Shown: positions 46,835-59,189, numbered from the stretch's first letter. The stretch is 64,000 nt of DNA from Nymphaea colorata (GCF_008831285.2 NC_045145.1:13020802-13084801); one strand, 5' to 3'. Translations and numbers: made by a program. Notes: generated by a model from the sequence alone, not told the origin.

Positions 46835-48735
46835 ACTCCCACCAAAAAAAAAAAAAATGGACGGCTAGAAGGAAACCCATCAGTAAAAATTCGGTTGACG
46901 AGTTAACAACGGTGACAATGAAGAGTGTCATGTTGATTGATGACATGTCCATAGGCATCTGTAAAGACTAGATATTTACCAACTATTATGGGAACCATCA
47001 GTATTGAAATGAGTATCACTAACGTCCAATGAGAACCATCATTGCTTATTGAATCACTAAAATTCGATTCAGCTGTCACTAATGGTGGGTCTTCCCTTAA
47101 ACGTGTAGACAACCCATTGTTTACTCAGTTATCTTGAGCACATCAATAAATATACAACTTTTATGAACCGCGTATCAATGTCATCAGTATTTATCTAGGT
47201 GACGTTGTTTCTTCTGTCAGCGTATGTTTAAAAGCTTGCTCACAGTTTCTCATGATATATCTTCCTTTATGACTGATGGTTTTTCGTCTTCCATCAATGA
47301 ACACTTATCCTTATTTTTCTGTTGCAATCAGGGGCGAATCCAAGGGAGAGCCCACAGCAAAAAAAAAAACATGTAAATTTTAGAAAATTTCACTTGTCCT
47401 ATATAAAAATTTTGGAAAAGTCAAAATTTAGAAACTTTACTTCGACCCCCTTCATGAAAAAATTTTTGGTTCCGCCCCCCTGGTTGCAATCCCCTTTCAA
47501 TTTTCCTCTCTTTGTCATCCACAGCTTCCCCCAAATCTGTGTTGCTTGCCACTAACAACCATTGAACCTACCTTTAATCAGCCACGGTTGACCACCATTG
47601 AATACTAAGTGTGAAACCTTCACAATTTCCTACTGGAAGCACAAGCAAGAATAAACTCGAAGCACAAAATACAGCATTAAGGAAACAAGTCAATACTATA
47701 CAAGAAACACTAGTTGTACTTGATGAAAAATGTGCACGATATGATGAAGTTAAATTAAAGTGTCTGAGCTTGAGACAACTTGTGTTAAGGTTCCCAAGGT
47801 AGATACTAAATGTACAAAGGTAGATATGCTCATAGATAGTGTAAATCAAATTATAGCTTCACTTGTGGGATCATTCGGTTAAGTTTCAAATATATTTTCT
47901 ATTAAAATCATGCACACCATTTCTTGTAACATATTTTACTTGTTCTATGCAACTTTGCCGCCTGATTTACGCCATTGATAAGTACAGATGAAATTTGAAG
48001 TCTAGATTATTGGACTTCGTTTCATGTTTTGAATATTATTACCAACACCATTGGAATATCTAAGATGGGCTACATGTATCAAAAAATTTGTTAGACTTAT
48101 TCATACATATGTACTTGTTATTATGGATAATATCCATTCATTTGTCTGTTAATCAATAATATGTTATGTATAATACATTGATTGCATTTTGTTCTGTTAT
48201 TGATATCGTGCAAGGTTTTTTTGTATTCCTATTTTCCAGGTTGTACATGATATAGTATAATATAAAACATATTACAACCTTTTACTGACAGGTATCTCAC
48301 ATTAGCAAAAGTGCAATCTAGCGTCCATAAAATAGCTATTACTGACAGGAAGCAATTGTCAATATTAAATATTAATTTTTACTGGTGGGTATTTCCGTTA
48401 GTAAAAAGTGCACTGACGGTAGCCATTCGTTACTATATCTGGTACACTGTAGTGACGGCTGCGGGTGTGTCAGTAAATCCTCAGCAATACAAGATGGCCA
48501 CGATTTTCAGTGTAAGTGCACAAATGACTGACTGATGTAAGCAAGCGTCGCTACCCCATGCAATACACTAACAGCAACAGCCATTAGTATAATTCGACAT
48601 CTACTAACGGTCTAGTGGACCCCATCATTGAAATATTTAGTAGCACAATCTACACTCATGGATCCTGACGTCCATCAATAAAAGTATTAATGGTGGTCTA
48701 GACTTTTTTAACTGACGTTTTTTTAAATGTCAATA
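46835..48735. mobile_element. Possible CACTA-type transposon remnants
   Basis: Repeated short words of the CATCAGTAAAAATT, TACTGACAGG, CACTGACGGT, CTACTAACGGTC and TAACTGACG type are spread over both ends of this interval in mixed orientation, like the subterminal repeats of plant CACTA elements. CATCAGTAAAAATTCGG at 46878 resembles CGTCAGTAAAAATTGC next to the CACTACAGAAAAAA terminus at 62690. A short plus-strand frame (47611-47802) gives a coiled-coil-like LEAQNTALRKQVNTIQETL, reminiscent of the C-terminus of plant transposon proteins. Termini are not defined, so this is tentative. Confidence 0.35.
47329..47482. mobile_element. hAT-type MITE, CAGGGGCGGA family, perfect 8-bp TSD
   Basis: Starts CAGGGGCGAATCC and ends GGTTCCGCCCCCCTG. 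Flanked by GTTGCAAT at 47321-47328 and 47483-47490, a perfect 8-bp direct repeat. At 154 bp it is the shortest copy. Interior AAAATTTAGAAACTTTACTTCGACC and CATGAAAAAATTTTTGG match the copy at 20164. Confidence 0.85.
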
Positions 48736-48739
48736 ATGT

Positions 48740-49380
48740 TTTCTTTTTGATGATCCAAGCCTTAGGATGCCAATAAATTGGATTTGGACCATATGTATCG
48801 TTTTATAATGTCCAGTTACCGATGCAAACTGACCAGCAGTAGGCTCCCATGTTTTATTAAGAATGGGATGAAATTGGAAACTATACACAAACTATAAATG
48901 TCCGATTTATTGGATATGGTCCACCTATTTCAAAACGAATTCAAATGTGGCAACATTTCCATCTAACTTTTGTATTCATAATCTGAATTTTATATGAATT
49001 TGACTTTTTAATTAGCATTCTATATACAAATCCAGCTTCTAAATAAACAACTAATCATTTCAAACCACAGTAGTTGATATTTTAAGAATTGACTTCCAAA
49101 ATACATGGATATCAGATAGACATTTGTTGAGAATTGAACATAAATTTAAATCAAATCAAATATTGACTGACTCAAAAAACTCAAGCTGGAGCTCAACTTG
49201 ACGGTACAACATCGAGCTCGAACCCAACTTATTTAGCTTGCTTATGCTAAATATGTACTGTTTCTTTTAACTCGTTTAGTTAGTACTCGTTTAACATGAT
49301 GTCCCCATGATTGGGCTTAGGATCAAGATGGCTGGGACTCATACAAATCTAGTTCAGCTGTTGTTTTTCAACAGACTCTG
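48740..49380. other. Intergenic DNA
   Basis: No gene recognised. 49170-49290 (GGAGCTCAACTTGACGG, ATCGAGCTCGAACCC) belongs to the CGAGTTTGA-word repeat type noted at 18895. Confidence 0.4.
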
Positions 49381-49384
49381 TTCC

Positions 49385-52300
49385 ACATGCTTTGTTCGAT
49401 CATGAAGAACCGGGTTGTTAGCCAAGTTAATTGCAGACTTATTATCACAATACATCTTCATAGGCCCTTCAATCTCTATTCCAATATCTGTCAGTAAGAT
49501 CTACAACCTTCAAGTGCATATCTGTAGGTGCATGCATGAACTGGCTCATCACATTTACAGCAAATGTGATATCAGGTCTAGTCAGAGTGAGACAAATCAG
49601 TTTGCCAACTAGACGTTGATATCTCCCTTTAGCTTCTTCACACAACAGTTCTCCATCTTTGCTACCAAGTTTAATCCCAACGTCTATAGGAGTAGAGGCT
49701 GGTCTGCACCCCAGTTTTCCTGTCTCCTTCAGTAGATCCAGGGTATACTTCCTTTGACTAAGTACAAGAGTTGTACCTGATCTAGCAATTTCAATACCAA
49801 GGAAATACTTCAACTTACCAAGATCTTTTAGATCAAATTCACTAGATAGTAAACCCTTTAATCTTGCTATCTCTTCCTTATCATCACCTGTAACAATCAT
49901 ATCATCAACATAAACCAATAGTAGAGTAACTTTACTCTCTCTCCTCTTTACAAACAGGGTATGATCTCCATTTCCTTGTTTGTAGCCATGTTTCTTCATA
50001 ACAAGTCTGAGCCGTTCAAACCATGCTCGGGGAGACTGTTTCAGCCCATACAAAGCTTTCTTCAATTTACAACATTTTTCAGGTTTCTCAAAACCTGGTG
50101 GCATGCACATGTACACCTCCTCTGCGAGATCTCCATTGAGAAAGACATTTTTCACATCAAGTTGGCACATCTCCCAACCCTTCAGCACCGCCAATGAAGT
50201 AATAACTCTAACAGTCTTCATCTTTGCAACTGGAGCAAACGTCTCTAAGTAGTCGATCCCATATTTCTGACTGAACCCCTTGGCCACCAATCGTGCTTTG
50301 TACCTCTCAATGTTCCCATCTGGTTTGTACTTAACAGTGTAGACCCACTTCAACCCAACCAAGTGGGCTGCTTCAGGAATATCAACCACCTACCATGTCT
50401 GATTTCTGTCTAAAGCTTCCATCTCTTCTTTCATTGCATGAGACCACTTAGTGTCACCCTGAGCCTCTGTAGCATTCCTGGGAATCACGACCACAGCCAA
50501 GGAGGATACAAAACATTTATAGTCAGTGCTCAATCTAGAGTAAGATACGAAGTTACCAATAGGGTGCTGGGTATATGACCTGACACCCTTTCTCAAGGCA
50601 ATGGGAAGATCCTCCTTTTCTTTTCCAGTCTGAATTTCTCTTCAAACATCTTGCTTCTGAACACGACTTGGATCATCCAAGGAAGAAGTAGGATTGGGAT
50701 TCGGTGTAACCTCCTCATCATTAATCACCTTGTTAGTACAAGCTCTTCTCCTGGAATACACTTGTCCAAACATACGATTACCCTCTTGTTCTGTCACCAT
50801 AGGATGCTCTCCCTCCGTCTCCTGTTCATGTACATCAGTAGTCGTCCCCTCTTCATCTTTGCCAAGCACCTTGGCAACAGGATTCTCTTCATGCCTGTAA
50901 TCCATAAAGTCCGTAAACTGAATTTCTTGTGTGGGAGAATACTCTTTCTTAGACATTAATTTCTCTCCCTGAAGAGAATTCTCACCAAAATAGGAGACAT
51001 GTTTCAAGAATGTGACATCTTTGGTAATGTGAAGATGACCAGTGGTGGGATCTAGACATTTATAACCTTTTTGAGTGGAAGAATACCTAAGAAAGATGCC
51101 CTTAATAGATTTGGGATCAAGTTTTTTCACATTTGGGCTGTGGTTATGTATGAAACACACACATCCAAAGACTCGAGGAGGAAGGTGAAAAGGTTGACTA
51201 CTCCCTGGAAGCATAGAGTAGGGAGTACGACCCTTTAGCACACGACTAGACATGCGATTAATCAAGTAGACACTAGTAAGAATTGCATCTCCCCAATAGT
51301 ATTTTGGGAGATTTCTTTGGAACAATATGGCTCGGGTGACATTGAGCAACTGACGATTTTTTCTCTCAGCAACCCCATTTTGAGGGGGGTATAACTACAG
51401 GATGTCTCATGAACAATCCCCCTCTTTCGAAAGAATTCTTCAACAGTGAGACACATATATTCACGAGCATTATTAGACCGAAAAGTCTTGACAGAACTGG
51501 TTTTCCACTAGGAGGATGAAAGTTTCAATAATGTGAGGCACCTCACTACGACCTTTCAACAAATACACAAAGGTACACCTTGAATAATCATCTATAAAAG
51601 TTATAAAGTATTGAAAACCACCACGAGAATGAATGCCCAAAGGCCCCCACACATCAGAATGAACCAAGGAGAAAGCTTTATTAGAACGACTATTTGAAAT
51701 TGGATAAGAAGCTCTAACATGGTTCACAAACTGACACACATCACATGATAACATGGAAATGTTTAAACTAGAACATAGTTTAGGGAACAAATGTTTCAAA
51801 ATCCCAAATGGGAGATGACCAAGGCGTTCATGCCAAAACAAGAATAACTGACGACACTCTTCCTCATTTTTCTCTGTCCTGCTGACTGCTGACATAAGAG
51901 CTGTGGCAACGCGTATAGGAAGCCGATACAGCCCATCAGACACCAAACCAATCCCAATCCTCTTCTCTGTCACCAAGTCCTCTAAAACACAACGTTTTTC
52001 AGAAAATATAAGTTCACACTTTAGTTCCTTGGTAATCTTACTAACAGATAACAAATTTAAGGGAAGATGGGGAACATGTAAGGCATCGTGAACTAAAAAA
52101 TTATTTAACAAGGAAAGACTCCCTTTCCCTACCACAGAAGTAAAGGAACCATCGGCAAGGGACACACGTTCCTTTCCCGAGGATAGCTTGTAGTCATGGA
52201 AAAGCTTGGGGTTGTCAGTCATGTGATGAGTGGCACCGCTGTCAACAATCCATTCACCCATATAAGAAGTACCTTCGGCCCTTGAAACAGCCAATGCCTG

Positions 52301-53290
52301 ATTGATTTTCACCTCATCTGGTGTATCTGCCTGACCAACATCAATCTTGCTCAAATATGCTCGTAGCTCATGAATCTGTTCTGCAGAAATAGAACCTTTC
52401 CCATCACTCAGACTTGTTGCAGACGATACAAGATTCTTCCCACTAGAAGACCTCCCCCTACTATCCTTCTTCTCTAGATGCAGGTCCCAACAAAAATCTC
52501 TAGTTCGACCAAGTTTTTTGCAATGTGTACATTTTCGGGAAGAACGAGGAGTTCCCACAGGGGCACGGCTAACATAGGTAGACTGTTCTTCCCCCTTTCG
52601 TCCACTAGAAAGCAGCCTTCTCTGTTCTTCAGCTTCAACTCGGGAATGGACATCTTCAATACTAAATGATTCATCAGAGTTAAGAATCTGACTCCTTATA
52701 TTTTCAAAGTCATCATTCAGTCCGGATAAGAAAAGAAATACCCTGTTCTCCCATTTATCAGTCATATACTGCATCTGGTCGTGAGGACACCTCCATGTAA
52801 TATCAGAATGATAGTCAAGGTCCTCCCACTTAGATTTTAATGCTGCATAAAAGTCTGCAACTGAGAGAGCACCTTGTCGCAGAGAATACACATCCTTCAT
52901 AAGTTAATACACACGAACTTTCCTTTTTTTTTGACCATACATCTGCTCCAAAATAATCCACATATCCCTTGCAGTCTTCTTACGAAGAATGAGGGGTTGG
53001 ATATCCGGGGACACTGAATTAACAATCCAGGTTTTTACCTGGTTGTCTTCAAGAAACTATGTATCCCAAGCCAGACTATCTGCAACAGGTTCAACCTTTC
53101 TCCCATTCACATAGGCAATGCGTCCTCGCCCAGCAATCCCCATAGTAATCGCAGCAGACCATTGTGAATAGTTCTCCTTGGTAAGTTGAATGGTGGTAAC
53201 TTGAACCGGTACATGATCAGTCCGCGCAGACACAACATCAGGTAGATTAGTATTGACTGAAGAAGAAGACGAGTCAGCCATGATCACCAG
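49385..53290 (-). mobile_element. Ty1/copia retrotransposon gag-pol relic (element 1)
   Basis: Read downward from 53287. Gag starts MIMADSSSSSVNTN and continues, after stops at about 53058 and 52903, through the gag core and a zinc knuckle at ~52490-52530 (C-x2-C-x4-R-x4-C, with Arg for the usual His). Protease DSGATHHM lies at ~52240, followed by the GAG-pre-integrase HERLGHL and integrase HSDVWGP/FIDDYSR. Frameshifts near 51475 and 51400 follow, and at the second catalytic position the S-D-N motif reads S-N-N. RT (50389-49500) is open with FAPVAK, GLKQSPRAW and YVDDMI. About 110 codons of RNase H are deleted, joining just before EGPMKMYCDNKSA. The element ends near 49385 with no 3' LTR. It is inactive; the defects are described but not repaired here. 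Confidence 0.92.
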
Positions 53291-53695
53291 TTAGAAGTGG
53301 CTGCCAAAGAACACACACAACAACAGTAACCTAGAGAAGAGGGGAGATGATGCAGTCGGGGATCAATGGCGGAAGCGGCGGGACGCGGTAGAAGCAGCGG
53401 CAGCGCGCGCCAAGAACAGGCGACGGCGTCAGACGTCGGCAGAGACGTTGGCGTCAGACGTCGGCCGGTCGTCGTGCGAGAGACGTCGGCGGTCACGACA
53501 CCGGCGACGCAGCAACGGCAGTCACGACCACGGTGGGGCAGCGGCAGAGGCAATGTCACGGCGCGATGGCAGCGGCGGTGCAGCAACGGCAGTGGTGGCG
53601 GCGGTGGTAGCGACGGCGACGTTGGTAGCGGCGGCAGTCAGGGTTGGAACTTCACAACCCTAGAAAAACAGATTTTGTTTTCTCCAAGTCCGACG
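53291..53695 (-). other. GC-rich leader between primer-binding site and gag of copia element 1
   Basis: About 400 bp of CGGCAGCGG/GACGTCGGC-rich DNA. Frames on both strands give alanine/arginine/glycine-rich or repetitive peptides that resemble no protein. I read it as the untranslated leader of the retroelement. Confidence 0.5.
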
Positions 53696-53707
53696 GCTCT
53701 GATACCA
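53696..53707 (-). other. Primer-binding site of copia element 1
   Basis: The plus strand reads GCTCTGATACCA; the minus strand therefore carries TGGTATCAGAGC, complementary to the 3' end of initiator tRNA-Met, the usual primer of plant copia elements. It abuts the LTR at 53708. Confidence 0.85.
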
Positions 53708-53947
53708 TGTAGAAACAAAATATGCACGAGAATAGAAGAAAGCACACAGACGTAACGTGGAAAACCCTCAACGCGAGGGAAGAAAAACCACGGGTGAGGA
53801 GGTCTGGTGCCCACTAGCCTCCAGACACTCTCTCTCTTCAAAACTTCATTAACGCTAAGATTAGGGTTTACAGAGATATAAATAGTCCTAATTAGGACAA
53901 ACCAGATCAGGTAAGGATCCAGACCCGAACAACAAAACCCGTCAACA
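53708..53947 (-). repeat. 5' LTR of copia element 1
   Basis: On the minus strand this starts TGTTGACGGG and ends TTTCTACA, giving TG...CA termini and a ~240-bp LTR that directly precedes the primer-binding site. It contains ATATAAATAG-like sequence in the plus-strand display at 53875. The partner LTR expected near 49.3 kb was not found. The outer border (53947) is inferred from the TG. Confidence 0.6.
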
Positions 53948-54293
53948 ATGTGATTGAACCACATTCCCATTGTGTTCCCAACTTATACATGTTGTGCCAC
54001 TTTATTACACACACACACACACACATATACATATATATAAATATAAAACATGAGAAATAGTAACTAGCATTGGGGTCAAATGGCTGCCCATCCATTAGCA
54101 ATGACTTTCTTGACCAAGAGTAGTACACCTAATTAAAGGTACAACATACAATTCTTGATTGATATTCAAATTTGGTCATCCAGAATAAGGGGACAGACAA
54201 ATTTTTAGCTCTTAAGGACTCATATCACTGCACACTAGATATCAGCTTAACAACAGTTAATTTCCCATGTGCCACATGCCCAATTCTACCTGC

Positions 54294-54359
54294 AAAATTG
54301 GAAAAAGTGGTCACTCGGTTTGTGTGAAAATTGGAAAAAGTGATCACTCGGTTTGTGTG
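54294..54359. repeat. 33-bp tandem duplication
   Basis: AAAATTGGAAAAAGTG(G/A)TCACTCGG followed by TTTGTGTG occurs twice in tandem with one difference. Confidence 0.9.
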
Positions 54360-54402
54360 CATGCCTCAGGTGGGAACATTAAAAATTCTTTTACAATTAT
54401 GA

Positions 54403-54683
54403 ATAAAGTAAATAAGTACCTTTTTCACCCAAAGTAAATCTTCCCTCCTACATTTTCTCTTTTTTAACTTGGGTATCTTTCTTACTGCAAATACGTGAAA
54501 AGATAAAAGATTTATCTGAAGAAGAGAAAGGAACTGCAACTAAACAGAAAGATGCAGATCTGAAAAGGGTGCAGTTGGTACACCCTTTTGACTTCAGGGA
54601 GGGTGCATGCACTGCCATTCAGGGACCTGTGGTTATAACATCTACTGGGGTTCAGGCAAGGTAAACACCGTGGCTGTTAGGGG
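54403..54683 (+). repeat. Duplicated ~270-bp unit, copy 1
   Basis: From CTTTTTCACCCAAAGTAAATC through TTCTTACTGCAAATACGTGAAAAG, GAACTGCAACTAAACAGAAAG and GGGAGGGTGCATGCACTG to GTAAACACCGTGGCTGTTAGGGG. It recurs at 57970-58236 with ~90% identity by eye and small indels. Copy 2 follows the broken RT of copia element 2, and copy 1 lies just upstream of that element's LTR. Its origin is unclear; it may be retroelement internal sequence. Confidence 0.85.
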
Positions 54684-54762
54684 TATCAATCATTTTTACT
54701 AGTCACAATTAATGTCGTGGCTGTTGCATAGAACAAACAAAGCAGATTTTTGCTTTAGCCAG

Positions 54763-55235
54763 TGATGATGACCAACCTGTTCCATTCACGTAAATGACCA
54801 TGGCCGTTGTGTAAACGCACAAGCTGCAGACCGATACAGCTGCTCACCGGATGAAGGAAATTGTGAAGATCATGCCAGCTCAACAAATGAAGAAAATCAT
54901 GAAGATCATGACAAATCAAACAAAAAGGCAACTATACCCGTTAGATTTGGAGTGATAAATCAAGGAAGAACACCTCACGAGGCAGGGAATCTAGGCAAGA
55001 AAAGTGGCAATGTATCCTCATCAAAGGAGAAAGAAATGATTATAGGAACTAGAAATTTAAGGAAGGATTGTTTGAATTTTAAACAAATCTGTAACAATCC
55101 CTCCAAGAAACATGTATAAATTATCTCATCAAGGGAACCTCATATCCATCGTTTTTCTTGGTGTGAGAGACAGTGGACGTAGGATTCTTTTTAATCCGAA
55201 CCACTTAAAATTTTAGTCTTGAATTTTTCCTTTCA
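54763..55235 (+). repeat. Putative 5' LTR of copia element 2
   Basis: The right border is well placed: ...TTTCCTTTCA directly before the primer-binding site at 55236. It carries the GTAGGATT...CCGAACCAC...TTTTAGTC block found at the U5 end of related plant copia LTRs and near the right end of the solo LTR at 59244-59722. The left border TGATGATGACC is chosen because it gives TG...CA ends and 473 bp, close to the 479 bp of that solo LTR. It is an inference. Confidence 0.5.
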
Positions 55236-55248
55236 TGGTATCAGAGCA
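55236..55248 (+). other. Primer-binding site of copia element 2
   Basis: TGGTATCAGAGCA, complementary to the 3' end of initiator tRNA-Met and placed directly after the LTR end CA. Confidence 0.9.
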
Positions 55249-55276
55249 TAGTTCCGTGAGGATTAAAGATTTCTCC

Positions 55277-57975
55277 ATGGCTTCCGGTGCATCCTCTTCG
55301 TCCATCATGGCAGCTAAGTATCCATATCCTTCAACGGTTAATGTTGCAAATTTTATCTCTATCAAAATCTCTCACAAGAATTACTTGCTTTGGAAAACCC
55401 AAATGCTTGGGCTGATTGGAAGCCAAGACATGATGGGTTTTATTGATGGACAAATCTCCAAACCGACTTCTACCAATGAAATTGTTGAAAATGGTGAGGC
55501 CCGTTCTGTCCCAAATCCAGAATTCTTTGCCTGGAAAAAATCAGACCTACTTCTTAGAGGGTGGATCACTGGATCACTCTCAGAAGAAGTGCTAGGTCTT
55601 GTGGTTGGACTCCAAAGCTCTGCTGAAGTCTGGAATGCTCTTATAATGGTCTTTGCTAGAGAATCAAAAGACTGAGATTTTCTGTTAAACAGAAAATTGC
55701 AGACTTTTCAAAAGCAAGATAAAACTGTTACTGAGTATATAACAGGTTTCAAAACCATATGTGATGAGTTGGCAGCCATTGGGAAACCTCTGTCGGATCA
55801 AGACAAAGTTTGTTGGCTCATAAATGGGCTTGGATCAGGTTCTGAATTGTTTACGACATCGATACTTCGACCTCCTATTCCTGCATATATTGATGTTTTT
55901 TCACTGCTTGAAAGCCACGACAACGTGAAAAACCTCCATGGGTTCCAACTCAATTCTAATGCTGCGTTCATAAGCCGCAAGTTCAAGTTCAACCCTCTTA
56001 CTCTCACAATTAAAGAGGATGTGATCACTATAACAGAAAGAATAGTTACTCTCGCTTCAACTCGTGAGGACGTGGATTTCCACCCGCTTCTCAATCTCGT
56101 CCCACCAACACTCCAGCCAATGTCGGACGAAATACCACTCAATCTTCAGTCAAAGCAGTGTGTCAAATTTGTGGCTTGAGTAATCACACAACATTCAAAT
56201 GCTACCACAGATTCAATCAGGTGTATCAGCCCAAAGATCTTCCAAAAATTTCTTCCACTGTTCAAGTTGCCGATCCTAATAATGCAGACTGGTATCCGGA
56301 CACTGGCACAACTTCTCATGTTACAGATGATCCAGGTAAACTGAAACATCTCATTAAATACCATGAAACTGATTCAGTTATGGTTGGAAACGGGCAGCGT
56401 TTACCGATAACTGATATTGGCTCTACAAATATTGATCTTGGAAATACAACTCTCCCTCTTGATAATGTGTTGGTTGTTCCTGCGATAAAGAAAAATCTTA
56501 TTTTTGTAAGTCAGCTTACGTCTTATATGCCCTATGTATTTGAGTTTACATCTGATTCGTTTGTAATTAAGGACAAGGAAACCAATCAGACGATTGCCAA
56601 GGGAGCTAGACAGGATAACAACAACCTCAGAAATTTGGAATAGTCACCTTGGGCATCCATCAGCTAAGATCATTGATTTTTTATCATCCAAGGGTAGAAT
56701 AAATTTGACAGCAAAAAAGTCTATGTTTTCTATTTGTCAAAGTTGTCAATTGGGAAAAGCAACACGTTTGCCTTTTCTTCCATTAGATGATGAATATTAT
56801 GAACCCTTTGAAAAAATTCATTGTGATCTTTGGGAACCAGCACCAGTTAATTCTTGTCAAAACTTGCGATATTATGCTCTCTTTGTTGATCACCACTCTC
56901 GATACTCCTGGATCTATCCATTAAAATCTAAGTCTGATTTTTTTACAAAGTTTATGGAATTTCATAAGATGGTGACAACGCAATTCGGAAGATCTGTAAA
57001 AACTTTTCAAAGTGATGAAGGTGGTGAATTTAGGAGCGCTGTTTTTCTCTCTTATTTAAGAGAATATGGAAACAAACATCTCAAGGCTTGCCCAAAAACT
57101 CCTGAACAGAATGGTTGGTGAAGCGGAAACACAGGTCAGTTACTAAACTTGGATTAACTTTACCATTTCATAGTAATTTACCAACCTGCTCTCACCGAAG
57201 TGAAACCCCCTCATCTTGCGAGACTTCACAATAGTGAACCAGAACCTCCCTTTCTTGCTTCTTCTCTACAACCACCAGTCATGCCTCCTTTGCCTTTATC
57301 ACCACCAGAGTCACCAGCTTTTTGCTCACCATCACTGCTTAGCTCGCTAGCTCCTCACTCATCATCGCCGCCTAGCTCACCCTCTCCAATCTCATCTAAT
57401 GCCTTACCTAATACCTGTACTAGACTATCTCATCCTATGGTCATGCATTCTCAAAATGGTATTGTTAAACCCAATCCCAAATACATATTAACTACCCATG
57501 CTCCCACCCAACCAAGACATTTTTCATTGCTGTTAAAAATCCCGGTTGGAGGCAAGCTATGGAGGATGAAATGGCAGCATTGATTGCAAATGACACATGG
57601 ACTTGGTACCTCGCGATCCCTCCATGCATATTATTGGCAGCCAATGGGTTTACAAAACCAAATTGAATAGTGATGGCCACATTGATAGACTTAAGGCAAG
57701 GCTGGTAGCACAGGGTTATACTCAAGTTGAAGGCATGGATTTCCTTGAAACCTTTTCACCAGTGACTATTCGGATCGTTCTCTCTGTTGCTCTTATGAAT
57801 AGCTGGCCACTTAAACAACTTTATGTCAAAAATGCATTCTTGAATGGCTGTTTGACTGAAACTGTATTCATTGAGCAGCCTCCATGTTTCAAAGATGATC
57901 GATTTCCACACCTTGTTTGCAAATTGCGCTATATGGCCTCAAACAGGCCCCTCAAGCTTGGTATGAAAACAAAGT
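55277..57975 (+). mobile_element. Ty1/copia retrotransposon gag-pol relic (element 2)
   Basis: Gag begins MASGASSSSIMAAKYP (Met at 55277) and breaks at a stop near 55672, then runs 55697-56179. A zinc knuckle C-x2-C-x4-H-x4-C is intact at 56158-56200 (CQICGLSNHTTFKC). Protease has D-T-G in WYPDTGTTSH (~56290). GAG-pre-integrase HLGHPSA and the integrase core follow: CDLW, FVDHHSRYSW, QSDEGGEF, PEQNGW; all three acidic catalytic positions look present. A stop at 57119 and a deletion of the later integrase follow. A proline/serine-rich linker and RT (57597-57960: WVYKTK, KARLVAQGYTQ, ETFSPV) are cut by a frameshift before the YVDD box. RNase H and 3' LTR are missing. Inactive. Confidence 0.92.
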
Positions 57976-58236
57976 AAGTAATCACCTTTTTCACCCAAAG
58001 TAAATCTTCCCTCCTTTTACATTCTCTCTTTTTTAACTTGGCTATCTTTCTTACTGCAAATACATGAAAAGAAAAAAGATTTATTTGAAGAAGAGAAAGG
58101 AACTGCAACTAAACAGAAAGGTGCAGTTGGTACATCCTTTTCAGGGAGGGTGCATGCACTGCTCTTCAGGGAGCTGTGGTTATAGCATTCCTGCCTACTG
58201 GGGTTCAAGCAAGGTAAACACCGTGGCTGTTAGGGG
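57970..58236 (+). repeat. Duplicated ~270-bp unit, copy 2
   Basis: Counterpart of 54403-54683, ending GTAAACACCGTGGCTGTTAGGGG, after which the two loci diverge completely. It begins directly where RT of copia element 2 is broken. Confidence 0.85.
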
Positions 58237-58433
58237 AACATTATAGAATATGAAAAATTTATACTGACACCACCAACAGCAGATGCCGAAATCATGCTCC
58301 CTCTTTCGCTAGATTCACACCGAACGTGAATCTAAGCTGATGAAAACCGTCTCCTTCTTGTTTTGCATGGTTCACAATATAATTCTCTGCTATGTTCATC
58401 CATGTCGACAGTCTTCACACGAAAAAACAGATC

Positions 58434-58757
58434 GCATGTCAGGAACAGATGAAGTCAAGATGGTCCATTAACTCCTTCTGCAGATCAAGTGCAGAACAGC
58501 TGTCAATTGTCAACAATTCAAGCTTGAAGAGGCAGGCGATCTGTTTCTTTGCATCCGTGGGACATGTTGTAGCTACTGCATCATTTTGTTGGAGAGTAAT
58601 GTTATTGATGTCTGCCAAGGACTTGAGATTGGGGATGTCAGAAAGGCATAGGTATCTTAGTTTCGGGGGGCATTTCCAGTAGCCTCCCAAGGTGATGTCC
58701 CCGGTGAAACCTTCCAGTAGCAATTTCTCTAGTTGGGAGAGACACCACACCCACTGG
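58434..58757 (-). pseudogene. NLR relic: last LRRs
   Basis: The minus strand gives WVWCLSQLEKLLLEGFTGDI, LGGYWKCPPKLRYLCLSDI, NLKSLADINNITLQQNDAVA, CPTDAKKQIACL and a tail ending LMDHLDFICS. These are collinear with the 3' ends of the NLRs at 26640-26960 and 37943-40540. Similarity stops abruptly at 58757, upstream of which copia debris begins. This intact paralogous stretch gives the empty-site comparison for the Pack-type insertion at 38131-40275. Confidence 0.85.
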
Positions 58758-59180
58758 AAATGGACTGGATTTATATCAGCTTGAAAATGGATTCAACATG
58801 CATATTCTTGAATTATGACAAGTAAAAACATATCCATTCGCTGTAACAGCTTTATGCAGGTTAGGCCCCTTACCTTCATTCAAACAAGATCACCTATACA
58901 GGGAAAGGTTAGCTTTATATAAATGCTAATTTTCACAATCAGAAAAACAAAGGGTTGACTAAACCCTCCCGATGAGCAAAAAGAGAAAACCAACTATGAG
59001 CAGCTGTTGTTCTTCACAAGATAAATTTCCCCTCTCCTTTAGATGGGCATTATGAACACACCAAAATCGACCATAGAGTTCCCTTTTTCTGCCTTCACCC
59101 TGTACTCAAAACCTTCTAAAAATCTGCTGCAAACAGCCCATGCAGCTCTGATCTGTTCTGCCATCTTGATATTGGTAACG
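58758..59180. other. Unassigned DNA between NLR and copia relics
   Basis: No coding homology recognised. By position it may be the missing middle of copia element 3 or deleted NLR sequence. Confidence 0.35.
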
Positions 59181-59189
59181 TCAATAAAA

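Noticed and set aside
46620-47112. Two overlapping minus-strand frames of 112 and 69 codons
   Set aside because: No recognisable domain; they lie in repeat-like DNA next to CACTA-type words. Left unassigned.
53366-53755. 129-codon plus-strand A/R/G-rich frame
   Set aside because: Opposite strand of the copia element 1 leader, running into its LTR; no protein resemblance.
54675-55235. LTR of element 2 starting at TGTTAGGGG
   Set aside because: The same word ends the duplicated 270-bp unit at 58228 with no LTR after it, so it marks the unit's end rather than an LTR start.
55798-56142. 114-codon minus-strand frame
   Set aside because: Antisense of copia element 2 gag.
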